From assembly GCA_958510875.1 (NCBI GenBank), contig OY294067.1:252417736-252481735 (forward strand): a DNA stretch of 64,000 nucleotides, written 5' to 3'. Numbering within the stretch: position 1 is the first letter of the stretch; every line of letters begins with the position of its first letter. The notes below the pieces were generated by a model that searched no databases, had not been told where the DNA came from, and worked only from the letters and a program-made list of their open reading frames with translations. Positions 23,104-33,599 of this stretch are shown here, one piece after another. The translations under genes and the position numbers were made by a program. Source of the DNA: Endomychus coccineus (Eukaryota; Arthropoda; Insecta; Coleoptera; Endomychidae).

Positions 23104-23557
23104 TAAACAAGTTTAACGTTTCTTTGCCTAATTGGCCACTATCGTGTATGTAACTTAAGAGATATAGAATTAAATTTTCTGAATTATGAAGATAACTTAG
23201 ATAATTTAACGTAGGATTATAAAGATGAATAAACGTAAAAGATTGAACCATAGGCGGGATTCGAACCCACATTTCTGGATTTCTAGTCCAGGGTGTTTAC
23301 CAATTACACCACTTCGGTCCTGTTAGATTTTTATATTTTTGTAAATATAAACCTCTGAAAGGATAGTAGATCATTGATGAACACAATGCGATTCGATGCC
23401 CTACCATCGATCAACTATTCACGCACATTCATCTGAAGTTCAGTCGTTTTTTGAAGTAAGGATTGTAGGTTAGTACTGCTATGGTTGGCAGTTACTTGAC
23501 AGTTCTTATTCAAATGACAGCATCCCGGTTCTTATATATTTCAATAGAACTGACTGT
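23104..23557 (-). repeat. Tandem unit 2 (contains tRNA-like gene)
   Basis: Second copy of the 473-bp unit, shorter at its right end. It is followed at 23558-23613 by an inverted copy of the unit's own segment from AGAGATATAGAATTAAATT to ATAATTTAA, then by an AT microsatellite. Confidence 0.9.
23246..23318 (-). tRNA. tRNA-like gene, anticodon AGA (copy 2)
   Basis: Identical in sequence to the tRNA-like gene at 22773-22845, with the same intact A- and B-boxes, short variable loop and single acceptor mismatch. The flanks are also identical, so both copies would be expected to be expressed or silent together. Confidence 0.75.
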
Positions 23558-23610
23558 TAAATTATCTAAGTTATCTTCATAATTCAGAAAATTTAATTCT
23601 ATATCTCTTA

Positions 23611-23614
<4 letters not shown>

Positions 23615-23688
<74 letters not shown>
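23615..23688. repeat. (AT)n microsatellite
   Basis: Uninterrupted AT repeat of about 74 bp closing the tRNA-like cassette. Confidence 0.95.
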
Positions 23689-24429
23689 TTATTAATACTT
23701 TGCCATACTAAAATATCAAAAATTTTTGTTATTTTTTTCTAACTCGCTTTTGAAAATTTTCACGAGAATGCATTTGAAGACCATAATAGCAATAAAATAG
23801 TGCTCAGGAGGCCAAAATTATCCGACAACGACTATAAACTTGACATTTCAGTCCAATTCGTATATTCAATAACTAATATAATTTGTTTATAACAAATTAG
23901 CAAATTTGTGGGTATACACACAACGATATTGACGATAAAATCGAACTCAGAATACCAAAATTATTCGAAAACGACCCTTAAGTCGGAGTTTTGGTTGAAT
24001 TCATTTATTTTGTTGATAAATAATGTTTATAACAAAAAATAGTCGATCATTCAAATTTTGCATTTTTTAGAAATTATTATGCAATCTCAAAAATGAGCTA
24101 ATTAAATTGCTTATTTATGGTTTATAAGCAATATAAACAATTTGAGCAACTTTATTTGTGGTCAACTTTTTTTCTGATGACATTCTGACCTTGTTCCATC
24201 AAAATCTATCCATTTCCCAACGATTTACGGGTCCAATACCCATTTGACTGCACTACCATATTTGTCTACTTAGAATGAACGTTAGTTGTTTGTACTTGTT
24301 CTAGAACTAAATATACCTCCCGTAATCACTAAATCTTCAGCTTATTTTAGAACTTTTTTGATTGAATAAAGCTTTCAATAATATACCTATGGTACGACTC
24401 TTTTTACAAAATTGTCGGACAGTATTGAA

Positions 24430-24900
24430 TTATAGATATAGATTTAGTCATTTAATTTCATGTTACTGTTGATTTTGGAATATTGTGTTTATTCCTTTTT
24501 TCCACAATATGTAATAATTAAGTCTTGATTCCGATATTTCACATATTCAGGAAGGATATAAACTCGATATTCTAGAATAAATAGAAATTTTAAAACATAC
24601 AAAAAACAATAGTTACACAATATTAAATGACCGAATCGATACCTATAATTCACCATTTTTCAACAATTTTGTAGATAAGCTCCCACCCAAACCATGTCTA
24701 CCCCATCCCTCATCCCTCAATCTGTACCACATTCAGATTGCTTTATAATATTTAAGAAATTTTTAATTTGACTTCAATTTATAACTCCTAGCTTTGATAA
24801 TTCCCCAGTGTGTTGAGACTATTTGTCAGCATTAATTATAAATTAAATGTATTGTATAAATTTGAGTTTCATTCTCCGTATTCAGAAAGCCATTAATAGT
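24430..24900 (+). mobile_element. Penelope-like element, inverted 3' ends (family A1)
   Basis: The plus strand from 24530 reads SISHIQEGYKLDILE, IEILKHTKNNSYTILNDRID and YNSPFFNNFVDKLPP, the C-terminal end of a PLE GIY-YIG endonuclease, followed by a 3' region ending in TTTGAGTTTCATTCTCC. The short stretch 24440-24525 is a degraded inverse of the same coding segment, giving the head-to-head arrangement usual for PLEs. Two in-frame stops are present. The same family forms the better preserved palindrome at 32234-33027. The hammerhead-like motif at 24797-24835 is degraded. Confidence 0.65.
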
Positions 24901-25170
24901 AGTATCAGTTCCAAATATTTTCGATTTAATTTTATCTGATATAAGTTTGAACCATTCCATTGTGATGATTATCACTAATTGAAAAGTTTTCTTTTATACC
25001 AAAGATGAGTTTTTTGCAAATAGGCAACTGATATATTTACGAGGCGAATTTACGCAATAGGGAACGCTACATTTAGTCATTATGATTTAAATACAATTCC
25101 ATTCTAGTTATTTTGTCGGAACGTTATTTTCCGTTTTATTCTCAAAACTAGCCAAGGGCATTTCGATGTG
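24900..25170. other. No gene recognised
   Basis: AT-rich, no supportable feature. Confidence 0.35.
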
Positions 25171-25174
25171 AACT

Positions 25175-25390
25175 TCATATATTCCGTATCTCTGTAACAA
25201 TAAACCACTTAAACCTTACCTGAATTTTACCGCTTCGAGCAACTATGTTGTCAAGCGTGAAGTTGTTGTATTGATCAAACACAATTCGAGTCAGTTCTTC
25301 ATGATATAGCGTATTGCATGTTATGTGCATTTCTGTTTTAAGTGTCTTAGTTGTGCTAAATTGTACACTCCGTTCACCATTTTGAACCAT
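25175..25390 (-). CDS. Possible host exon, unidentified protein
   Basis: A 71-codon minus-strand frame starting MVQNGERSVQFSTTKTLKTE and including EELTRIVFDQYNNFTLDN. At codon ~57 (near 25220) the sequence reads AATTCAG|GTAAGG, a strong splice-donor match, so the true exon might end there (SGKIQ). The composition is mixed and protein-like, unlike the low-complexity frames around it. I do not recognise the family, there is no neighbouring frame that clearly joins it, and a start codon could equally lie in an upstream exon. It could also be part of an unknown transposable element. Confidence 0.3.
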   Translation of the reverse strand: MVQNGERSVQFSTTKTLKTEMHITCNTLYHEELTRIVFDQYNNFTLDNIVARSGKIQVRFKWFIVTEIRNI

Positions 25391-25751
25391 TGTAATATGT
25401 CAGATAATTCACATTTTTTCTGAGACTAAATATATGCTTAGATTGCACCTATGATGGTTTGAAAAAGACGATACACCAATAAGACACGTTTGCTTATATT
25501 AATGGCCCTGTCAAAAAATAGCAAAGAAATATGAGAAACATATTATCTAAATATGCCAACATTATCCCTGAATACCGTATGAAACATTCATTATACACCT
25601 TTTACAGTTGTAACTGAAAAAATAAAAGTTATAATTCAAACATGTAAGCTAAATTTCAGAAAAATGAAAATGTAATTCAGAACGGTAACATGTAATTACG
25701 AAAGCATGTCATGTAATTCAGAATAAATAAACTGTAATTGACACACCATAA

Positions 25752-26700
25752 AATGATAATAATAATAATAATAATAATAATAATGTCTTTATACAGATAA
25801 ATTTACAGAAGTGTTATTTCTTCGGGCAAAGTCTATCTAATTAGTTAGGTACTCTACTTAACCCAATTTTAATGAATGCATAAAAGAAAAGGGGAAGAAC
25901 AGCGATTATGAATTAAAATATACATAAATTAATAAAGATAACAAAAACAAATACTCCCTCCCCTTCCCCCCGATTCATCATGTTTACAAAAACAATAATT
26001 TTAAGCATCGTTTAAATCGTGCACCCGTAAGACATAGACGTAGATAGTTATAAAGTGTAACCGCATTATAATATGTAAATGATCTACGAGATAAGGTAGT
26101 GCGAAAACCGGGCAAAGACAGCTATGACACAAACCGTAGCCGAACGCTATGAAGATCACTTTTGAAAACCAGTTTTTCGCGCAAATACACAGGCTGAGAA
26201 TGTGCTAGGACTTGATGAGTTAACACTGTCAAACTGTATCGATCGATAGGTTCAATCCTCAACCACTGAAGTTCTCTAATTTTATGGGTTATATGGTCAT
26301 ACTCCCTCAAACCAAAAATAAAACGGTAGCAGCTGTTCTGTATCTTCTGAAGCCGGTTCCTACAGACAACGTCAAGACACGGAAATTAGACTACCAAACA
26401 ATAATTAATTATAGACAAAACTAGAGATTCGCTCAGCTTCTTTCTTAGCCTAAAGTTAATTATGAGAAAGTTTTGATACAGCAACCTTGACGCGATATAC
26501 GATCTTTCGACCAAAAGGGATACGTGAGTCCGGAAACGAAGATTTTCATCAAAAACCACACCCAGTATTTTGGCGCTACCAACGAACTGTCTATCATCGA
26601 TGAAAATATTTAGACTCGATTTAATAGTATTTTCAACTTTCGCAGGACAAAAGCATATAACAGAACATTTATGAGATTCAAAGCTTCTACATAGAATTTA
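25752..26700 (-). mobile_element. 3' end of a non-LTR retrotransposon with (ATT)n tail
   Basis: The minus strand reads almost continuously through the RT thumb and C-terminal domain: SAKILGVVFDENLRFRTHVS, YIASRLLYQNFLIINF, RLRKKLSESLVLSIINYCLV, NRLQKIQNSCYRFIFGLREY, ELQWLRIEPIDRYSLTVL, PVYLREKLVF and FTYYNAVTLYNYLRLCLT. Only two internal stops are seen (after CLVV and after LRFVS). A 3' UTR of about 200 bp ends in an (ATT)n microsatellite (25754-25784 on the plus strand as AAT), as in several non-LTR clades that end in short tandem repeats rather than poly(A). This is a 5'-truncated and fairly young insertion, distinct from family A. Confidence 0.85.
25754..25784. repeat. (AAT)n microsatellite
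   Basis: About 10 AAT units; serves as the 3' tail of the element at 25752-26700. Confidence 0.95.
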
Positions 26701-26899
26701 GATTTATAATTTACTACATACTGGATTCTCCTCTCGAATATATGTATATATTTCACCTAAATAACCTCGAAGACTTAATTTGAATCGTACCATCGGCCTA
26801 GGATTACGTAGGTCAGATGTTCTCGAGTTGGCATACCTTCTTGTCTAATGTTGCTATTCTGGCATCAATAAGCAAAGAATAGCGCGGAACGTGGAATAT

Positions 26900-27075
26900 A
26901 AGTAAGCTTTGAGTGTCGCAGTGGAATAATCTCGATTTATATTATTTTATTTTAATAAAGAATCGAAGGATACGTTTCATAACGAGCCCTCAGAGTATTA
27001 ATTACCCTGAGCTAGTTGGGATCATAAGAGGCACACAAGGTTTCTCCAAGACCTCACAGTGACGCCGAACGTGGG
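26900..27075 (+). mobile_element. LTR-like remnant followed by a primer-binding-site-like sequence
   Basis: Contains a polyadenylation-like AATAAAGAATC, then ACGTTTCATAACGAGCCCT and GAGCTAGTTGGG, then CACAG followed by TGACGCCGAACGTGGG, which resembles a retrotransposon primer-binding site. A related stretch lies inverted at 28655-28850. Internal retroviral-type genes are not seen near either copy. Confidence 0.35.
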
Positions 27076-28650
27076 TCTCTTGCGTCAATCTTCTGTTTCT
27101 CCTGTGATCCGCCACCGCACTGATATAATTGTATCAAGGTAATTGGCTTGAGCTATCAAACTACAAAGGTCGAGGTTGTCTCTTTCTAAGATTAAATATC
27201 TCACAACAGTTAGTAGGTAAGCAAATAAACTTTTTTATTTAACAAAACTTCTGAAATCAGTGGAAAATTGTCGAAAAAAAGATAACTTACAATTTCACTA
27301 CTACTTTTTTGCAGGCTTCAATCCAATATGAATTCGATTTCTGCATTTTTAATTCACATTTACAAGACAAACCCAATGTTCGAAGCGAAACTATTGAATC
27401 TCTCCATCCTGAGCATAACAAATTTTGTAGAATATTTCTTGAGGATATTGAATTTTGAGAAATCTCAATCACCTGAGAAAACCCTGTTATATTCAAAGAA
27501 CATTTTTAGTAAATACCTCTTATTTTAATTGAAATTATATGTTCCTATAAGGAAATATTGAAGGTATCTAGGTAATGAGTCCAATTATCATACGGTAGAA
27601 CCATGGATCTTCCAACTATCAGGAACATATGCAAATGGGAAACTCGGTATTGATATGCGAATTATGCAAACAATGCAATTTATATACTATTGGCTATAGT
27701 GCCCAAAATGAACAATTTGCCATTGGGTCCTCTTTCGCAAGTGAATTTAATCAAATTGAAATGACTAATATACTGTTATATGGCATCATATTTGTGTGAA
27801 ATATTGAACTTTTCTTGCATAGGATTCATATCGACTCACACAGACATCAGTGATGAATGGTGTTGCTATAATGAAAACTTTTCATTTATACAAAGCATAG
27901 TCAATCCTACTCATTCCTCTTCTTGTCATTTTTGTAGGTGATTGCAGTTCTCATAAGCTTTGTTCAAGTTCAAACTCAACGTTCATTCCGTAGTATTTAT
28001 TGAAAGTACAAACTCTTTCGACTGGAATGAAATTTGTTCCTGAACACTATTCTTTGACTCTTGAATTCCATGAAGTGAGCACGAACTGTACACTCACAAA
28101 CCGACTTCGTTGCGCTTTGTTCACAGATAGACAACATAAATTTACAAAAGAATAATGAGCTGGTGGAGACACAATCAACCAATCGTAATTGTCTTCCAAA
28201 GGCTTGAATTGTATTTTCCTTTACATTTGATGTAATTATGAATCTACGATGCGGGTTTGTAAGTTGCGTTTGTGCCCGAACATTTATTCCCTTGTCATGA
28301 TGCCATCACTGTAACTAATTTTCATTCGCGCGTCAGAATCTAACTTATTGTGAGATCAACGTACGCGATGCTATTAACAGACTTGAACAATGAACAATGT
28401 GAAGGAAAATTCAATTAGTGCACGTTCGTCCTAAATAAATCCATAAATTATCAAACTCAATTTACATGATGTGCAATATGATAATCCTACTGGTATACTG
28501 TTTTGGTTCTAATTAGTTGAAGCGCATATTCAAATTATAATTTCGAAAGAAATTGAATTATAGAAATTAAGCTGATATTTCCTTCAGTCGAAGACGTTGG
28601 TTTCTATTTCAAGTATTGTATTGTATTTTATTATGTTGGGGATATTTGCA
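27076..28650. other. No gene recognised
   Basis: Several 60-70 codon frames on both strands overlap each other, without family patterns. I see nothing that I can name. Confidence 0.35.
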
Positions 28651-28654
28651 CACC

Positions 28655-28850
28655 TTGTAACGGATCACTCTGTCTGCTAGGATCAATAGTGATTAGTGGC
28701 CCCAACTAGCTCAACGAATTTACTAATTCCTAGGGCTCGTAGAGAAACGTGTCCTGAGATTCGCGACTCAATGGATTACCCTGAGCGCCAACTGCTTTAG
28801 CACAACCAAAACTAAATAGAATCCAAAGTCTAGAATTCAGGCACTACAAG
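28655..28850 (-). mobile_element. LTR-like remnant, inverted relative of 26900-27075
   Basis: On the minus strand it shares GGACACGTTTCTCTACGAGC and GAGCTAGTTGGG with the plus-strand copy 1.6 kb away. It is diverged and unbounded. Confidence 0.35.
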
Positions 28851-29275
28851 GTGGATAAAAGTTGATGGATATTTAGAAAAATAAGACAAGGTCTAACCTA
28901 ACAATTAGGCTTTATTCCAGGAATTGAATATAACAATTTTAAACGAAATACAATTATTGTAATAAAGGAAATGATTATTTGGAATAATGTAAATTGAAAT
29001 TACAAATTGAGTTATGCGAGTAGTTGTATAATGTATTATTAATTCAAACTGCTATCGGGACTTTTATACTCCGATGCTACTTTAAAATAACTTTGATTAT
29101 GTTGACATTTATCGAAGGTGAACTGGAAAATCATTTACGAACACTTTAACTGCTTCGTAGGAAGCAAAACTTTGTTTATGTTGTTTAGCTCCGATGTTTT
29201 CATAGGGCCCACAAAAGGAAGATTGTTTTCATATCATTCGACCATTGAGGTAATTATTTCTGAACATCCAGTCAG
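28851..29275. other. No gene recognised
   Basis: AT-rich, no supportable feature. Confidence 0.35.
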
Positions 29276-29400
29276 CTTCTAATATATATATATATATATA
29301 TATTCTTTTGTTGATATTCTTGAACCATTTGTAATATTTGTATGTTTTCTTGGTATATTGGTTCGTATATATACTGATAATGAAATAAAAATTCTGTTTT

Positions 29401-29432
29401 GACGTTTCGACAACGTTTATTGCCTTTATCAA
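29401..29432 (-). ncRNA. Hammerhead-ribozyme-like motif (PLE family B, left arm)
   Basis: Read on the minus strand: TTGATAAA, a 5-bp stem GGCAA/TTGTC (one G-U) with loop TAAACG, then GAAACGTC. This is the CUGANGA - stem II - GAAA core order, with the first box degenerate. Confidence 0.45.
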
Positions 29433-29952
29433 AATTGTTGATTGAAATTAGTGTTTCCATGTAATTTAGAAAAGAATAGATGATTTCGATTAATGAAATG
29501 CGTCTGCAGCCGACTTGTGTTTTAAGATCCAATTAAAACTGCAGAAAACATTGGATCGGTTGTGTGTGAAAGAGTAATGTATGGCTAACTACAATTTGAA
29601 ATAGATTGAATTTGATTAAATACAAGACATTCCAATATTGTACAATTATAAATATCTATGAATTATTGTATGAATTAGTTACTCTATGATGAGTATTTCT
29701 ATCATAACTATTCAAGTTTAAGATAATTCTATGGAATTTAACCTCAAAATTGTTATTCTATAGTGTCATAGTTAAATAATACTTCATCTTTTTTAGGTTG
29801 AATTTTAAATAGACAATGGAAAGTGGCACTTCAAATTAATAAAATTTTGTTAAGTTTGAATTAGATTATTGTACAGTTTCGAAAGATTGGAATCTATTTT
29901 GTCATTTACACAATTGTTCTTTTTAATTTGAATAGATTCTAATATCAAACGT

Positions 29953-30264
29953 TTGTTGTCGTTTGTTTCAATATTTAAAATTTGCAAAGATTGCGAAAAG
30001 GTATATATTGGCCAATCTTCACAATACCTCGAAAAAAGATTAAATGGCCACAAATATACCAAAAATTCATCAACTGCGCTCAATAAACATGTGAAAGACA
30101 CTAACCATACTTTCGACTACAACAATACAAAAATTTTAAATATTGAAACAAACGACAACAAACGTTTGATATTAGAATCTATTCAAATTAAAAAGAACAA
30201 TTGTGTAAATGACAAAATAGATTCCAATCTTTCGAAACTGTACAATAATCTAATTCAAACTTAA
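29953..30264 (+). pseudogene. GIY-YIG endonuclease domain of a Penelope-like element
   Basis: C-terminal endonuclease of a PLE polyprotein, which nicks the target to prime reverse transcription. The readable domain starts at KICKDCEKVYIGQSSQYLEK (a cysteine pair followed by the YIG motif), then RLNGHK (catalytic arginine and histidine region), STALNKHVKDTNHTFDYNN, and LESIQIKKN (the metal-binding glutamate). It ends YNNLIQT at a stop at 30264. All hallmark positions from YIG onward are present. The N-terminal RT domain is absent, and the first residues come from the inverted left arm, so this is a truncated, non-autonomous copy. The frame is otherwise uninterrupted, which indicates a young insertion. 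Confidence 0.85.
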
Positions 30265-30681
30265 CAAAATTTTATTAATTTGAAGTGCCACTTTCCATTG
30301 TCTATTTAAAATTCAACCTAAAAAAGATGAAGTATTATTTAACTATGACACTATAGAATAACAATTTTGAGGTTAAATTCCATAGAATTATCTTAAACTT
30401 GAATAGTTATGATAGAAATACTCATCATAGAGTAACTAATTCATACAATAATTCATAGATATTTATAATTGTACAATATTGGAATGTCTTGTATTTAATC
30501 AAATTCAATCTATTTCAAATTGTAGTTAGCCATACATTACTCTTTCACACACAACCGATCCAATGTTTTCTGCAGTTTTAATTGGATCTTAAAACACAAG
30601 TCGGCTGCAGACGCATTTCATTAATCGAAATCATCTATTCTTTTCTAAATTACATGGAAACACTAATTTCAATCAACAATT

Positions 30682-30713
30682 TTGATAAAGGCAATAAACG
30701 TTGTCGAAACGTC
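30682..30713 (+). ncRNA. Hammerhead-ribozyme-like motif (PLE family B, right arm)
   Basis: Same sequence as the left-arm motif, plus strand, about 420 bp after the stop codon of the endonuclease frame, which is the expected position for a PLE terminal ribozyme. Confidence 0.45.
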
Positions 30714-30772
30714 AAAACAGAATTTTTATTTCATTATCAGTATATATACGAACCAATATACCAAGAAAACAT

Positions 30773-30775
<3 letters not shown>

Positions 30776-30820
<45 letters not shown>
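30776..30820. repeat. (AT)n microsatellite
   Basis: Joins two PLE copies tail to tail; the sequence is palindromic across it (ATACAAATAT... ...ATATTTGTAT). Confidence 0.95.
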
Positions 30821-30824
<4 letters not shown>

Positions 30825-30883
30825 ATGTTTTCTTGGTATATTGGTTCGTATATATACTGATAATGAAATAAAAATTCTGTTTT

Positions 30884-30915
30884 GACGTTTCGACAATGTT
30901 TATTGCCTTTATCAA
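30884..30915 (-). ncRNA. Hammerhead-ribozyme-like motif (PLE family B, third copy)
   Basis: As the other two, with one change in the stem II loop (ACATTG for ACGTTG). Confidence 0.4.
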
Positions 30916-30996
30916 AATTGTTAATTGAATTAGTGTTTCCATGTAATTTAGAAAAGAATAGATGATTTCGATTAATGAAATGCGTCTGCAGCCGAC

Positions 30997-30998
<2 letters not shown>

Positions 30999-31062
<64 letters not shown>
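30999..31062. repeat. (TA)n microsatellite
   Basis: AT dinucleotide run of 64 bp at the right border of the PLE composite. Confidence 0.95.
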
Positions 31063-31063
<1 letters not shown>

Positions 31064-32230
31064 CCTAAAGGTTTAATCTCAACAAATAAGCGAAGTGATG
31101 ATAAGAATAATTCTAATACTGAACATTTGGATTCGATATCAACAATGAATGAAGTTAACGATATACAATTTAAGTTAGGCAACAAAAATCGGTGAAATGA
31201 AAATATTGTCATTCAAACTAAAAAATGTTACCGTCCTTGGAACTTGAAGGAGCTGAAAGTAGGCTCTGCCAGGGAATTCCCTATATGGTCACGGGCAAAA
31301 GGACGGAGATGTCTCAATCGTTAAGACCCTGTAATAACAACAACGAGCAGTACCTTGGCACAAGTTCGAGGGAAAAATAACTAAATCAGTAGGAATAACC
31401 AATATGATCCCACAACTGAATATGTTATCTTCCCAAATTCTATACACAATACGTAATAACAAATTTGATATCTTGAAGAGAACTAAAATAACAATAATTT
31501 AATCTGAAAAAACATTGGAAAATTAAATCAATTATATATTATTATATTAGCAATTATGAAGGTAAAGGTAGTTAAGAAAAGGATTTATGATTAACAAGTT
31601 AACAATTGTTAACGAGCATTTAGATAATAATTTACTTGATTTGAATCTGAATAATGAATTAAAGTTTGTTATCTAAATGATAATTTGAACGAGTGTAACA
31701 GTGGTTTCACTATTAGTTCTCATAAAGCAGTAAATGAGTACCGTGCTTAACATGTTCACCCAGATCAATAATTAACAAGAAAATCACCCACTAGTTCAAT
31801 AAGACACAACCTTTAGGATTTATGTAGCAAGGTCAAGAAAGGTGATTCTCAAAACTACGCATATGTAGCACAACCTATATATAGGTTGAACAAGCATATA
31901 AATATGATGTTACCAATCTGCCCACTACTTGTTAAATTATTCCTGTATAAAGATAAAGAAATATTCCTAAGGATTTAAAAGATTATCCCAGAATTATGCT
32001 AGATAACAAAATGATTCGCCATGAATGTTAAGAGGTTTGTTGAGAATTATTTCCGCTGAAAAATATCAGCATTCAGGGACTGTACATGTCTTGAATTATG
32101 TTTTCAGATATTAAATCAAATTAAATAATCCCTGATGATGAATATTTTCGTTCGCTTTAGTATTTGAAACATTCTTATCTGTCGATAAGCTTGAGCTACC
32201 TATATTGGTAGTGCACGGCAGGGTTCTTTT
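31063..32230. other. No gene recognised
   Basis: Directly after the AT repeat the plus strand reads KGLISTNKRSDDKNNSNTEH for about 45 codons before a stop at about 31195, possibly an N-terminal PLE-type peptide but too short to assign. The rest is AT-rich and featureless. Confidence 0.35.
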
Positions 32231-32233
32231 CCA

Positions 32234-33027
32234 CTTCGGAAGTTAGAGAATAAAACTCAAATTTTACACCAAACTTTTATTTTAACATTTAATTTAAAAA
32301 TGCTGACAAATTGTTTCACCACACTGTGGCATTTTCAAAGCAAGGAGTTATCAACTAAAGCTAAATCTAAAAGTATGTCCTTAAATATCAGGGATCAGAA
32401 TGTGGTACAAATTGAGGGATGGGGTGGATAATGGTGGGAGTGTGTTTACAAAATCGTTAACAAGCGGTGAATTATATGTATCGATTTAATCATTTAATAT
32501 TACATTATTATTGTTTTTTGAGTGTTTCAATATTTCTATGGGTTCTAGTATATTAAGTTTATGTCCTTTTTCCTGAATATGAAGAATATCGGGATTGAGG
32601 GTGAAATTGTGGTTATGTTCTAACAGGTGATTTGCGTAATTAGAGTCCACAATTTCACCCTTAATCCCGATATTCTACATATTCAGGAAAGAGGACATAA
32701 ACTTGATATACTAGAGTCCATAGAAATATGAAACACTCAAAAAACAATAATAAAGTAATATTAAATAATCAGATCGATACATATAATTCAAAGGTTGTTA
32801 ACAATTTTGCAAACAGAGAAACACACTCCCACCATTATCCACCCCAATCCTAAATTTGTACCACATTCTGATCCCTGATATTTAAGGACATACTTTTAGA
32901 TTTAGCTTTAGTTGATAACTCCTTGCTTTGAAAATGCCACAGTGTGGTGAAATAATTTGTCAGCATTTTTGAATTAAATATTAAAGTTTTGTGTAAAATT
33001 TGAGTTTCATTCTCCAACTTTCGAAGT
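32234..33027. mobile_element. Penelope-like element palindrome (family A2)
   Basis: Left arm (minus, 32234-32610) and right arm (plus, 32648-33027) are inverted copies of one PLE 3' end, separated by about 40 bp. Both encode the C-terminus of the GIY-YIG endonuclease: the left arm reads HLLEHNHNFTLNPDILHIQE, KGHKLNILEPIEILKHSKNN and YNSPLVNDFVNTLPP; the right arm has ILHIQERGHKLDILESIEI. Hammerhead-like motifs lie at 32304-32339 (minus) and 32928-32961 (plus), with a stem GCCAC/GTGGT followed by GAAA. Stops occur in both coding segments. The arms have diverged more than those of family B, so the insertion is older. Confidence 0.8.
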
Positions 33028-33595
33028 ATTATGAATTTACACTACGTATATAGATATGTTCTTTTTCACATTTTGTCAATGATGTTAAGATGATGTTCGT
33101 TGTTTAGCTCCAGGTATCTTTTGAGATACTCACTTGAAGAATGACCAATAATTTGGATAACTTCTTGTAGGTTGGCTCCAGGCTTTGTTAAATTGCTTAC
33201 AGTGGAGAAACGAAAGAAAAAAATTTGAATCATTGGTTATTTTCACTTTCTCAATATCAATCCCAATACTTTACGCGCCTCGACGTGTCCACCCACTGAG
33301 TTGGTTAACACCCATTGGACAAATTTTGTATTTAATACCTGTCTTCTTCCAATCCAGATTTGGAGTTGAGAACGATCGATTCGTTTTGATATTTGGTGTT
33401 CTTTTGTTTAATATCTTCTGTGGTAGACGCACTGGACCACTGTCTTGACATCCTCTGTTCGATGTTAACCATTTAGATGCAGTGGTATATTTTCCTTCGC
33501 CCTGTGTAGTTTTGGAGAATAGGGTGTGTTGTATTCAATACGGACTAAGTTCACCATAAATGTCGACTTCGTTCTTGAAAAATTCTACTTTGCAG
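33028..33595. other. No gene recognised
   Basis: An 87-codon plus-strand frame and a long minus-strand frame overlap here, but I cannot tie either to a family. It may be a more diverged part of the retrotransposon at 33600-33900. Confidence 0.3.
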
Positions 33596-33599
33596 AAGG

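Larger units (their letters stand above)
21795..24254. mobile_element. Foldback element F3, with tRNA-like cassette in the centre
   Basis: Inverted arms: left 21795-22345, right about 23790-24254. Landmarks present in both are AAGTTGACCACAAATAAA, CTCATTTTTGAGATT, CGAATTTGACCAAAA and GGATAATTTTGGCCTCCTGA. As in F1, a sub-unit is repeated in the arms (GGCCTCCTGA near 22210 and 22315). The right end reads, inverted, AGTGCAGTCAAATGGGTATT, sharing the AGTnnAGTCAAAT pattern of F1 and F2. The left end is truncated before this. The middle, 22609-23688, is a different sequence: two tRNA-like units bounded by AT repeats. There is no protein-coding capacity. Confidence 0.8.
29279..31062. mobile_element. 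Penelope-like element, palindromic insertion (family B)
   Basis: A 1.8-kb composite of three PLE 3' ends in alternating orientation. The left arm (minus, about 29331-29983) and right arm (plus, about 30131-30783) are about 650 bp each and appear identical wherever I compared them. The spacer of about 150 bp carries the rest of the endonuclease frame. A third, shorter copy (minus, 30821-30998) is joined to the right arm through an AT microsatellite and differs from the arms at a few positions. AT repeats border all three copies (29282-29303, 30776-30820, 30999-31062). Each copy contains one hammerhead-like motif. Confidence 0.9.

Noticed and set aside
22608..23272. Minus-strand frames starting MWVRIPPMV
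   Set aside because: Translation through the tRNA-like gene and its flank; the tRNA fold explains the conservation.
25600..25745. Possible CRISPR-like short repeats (TGTAATTCAGAA)
   Set aside because: The repeats are degenerate, irregularly spaced and few, in a eukaryotic context; there is no array structure.
27287..27528. Overlapping 66-69 codon frames on both strands
   Set aside because: Neither has a family pattern; mutual overlap suggests chance open frames.
30712..31212. 166-codon minus-strand frame
   Set aside because: It reads through two AT microsatellites (long IY repeats) and the inverse of PLE sequence; it is not a gene.
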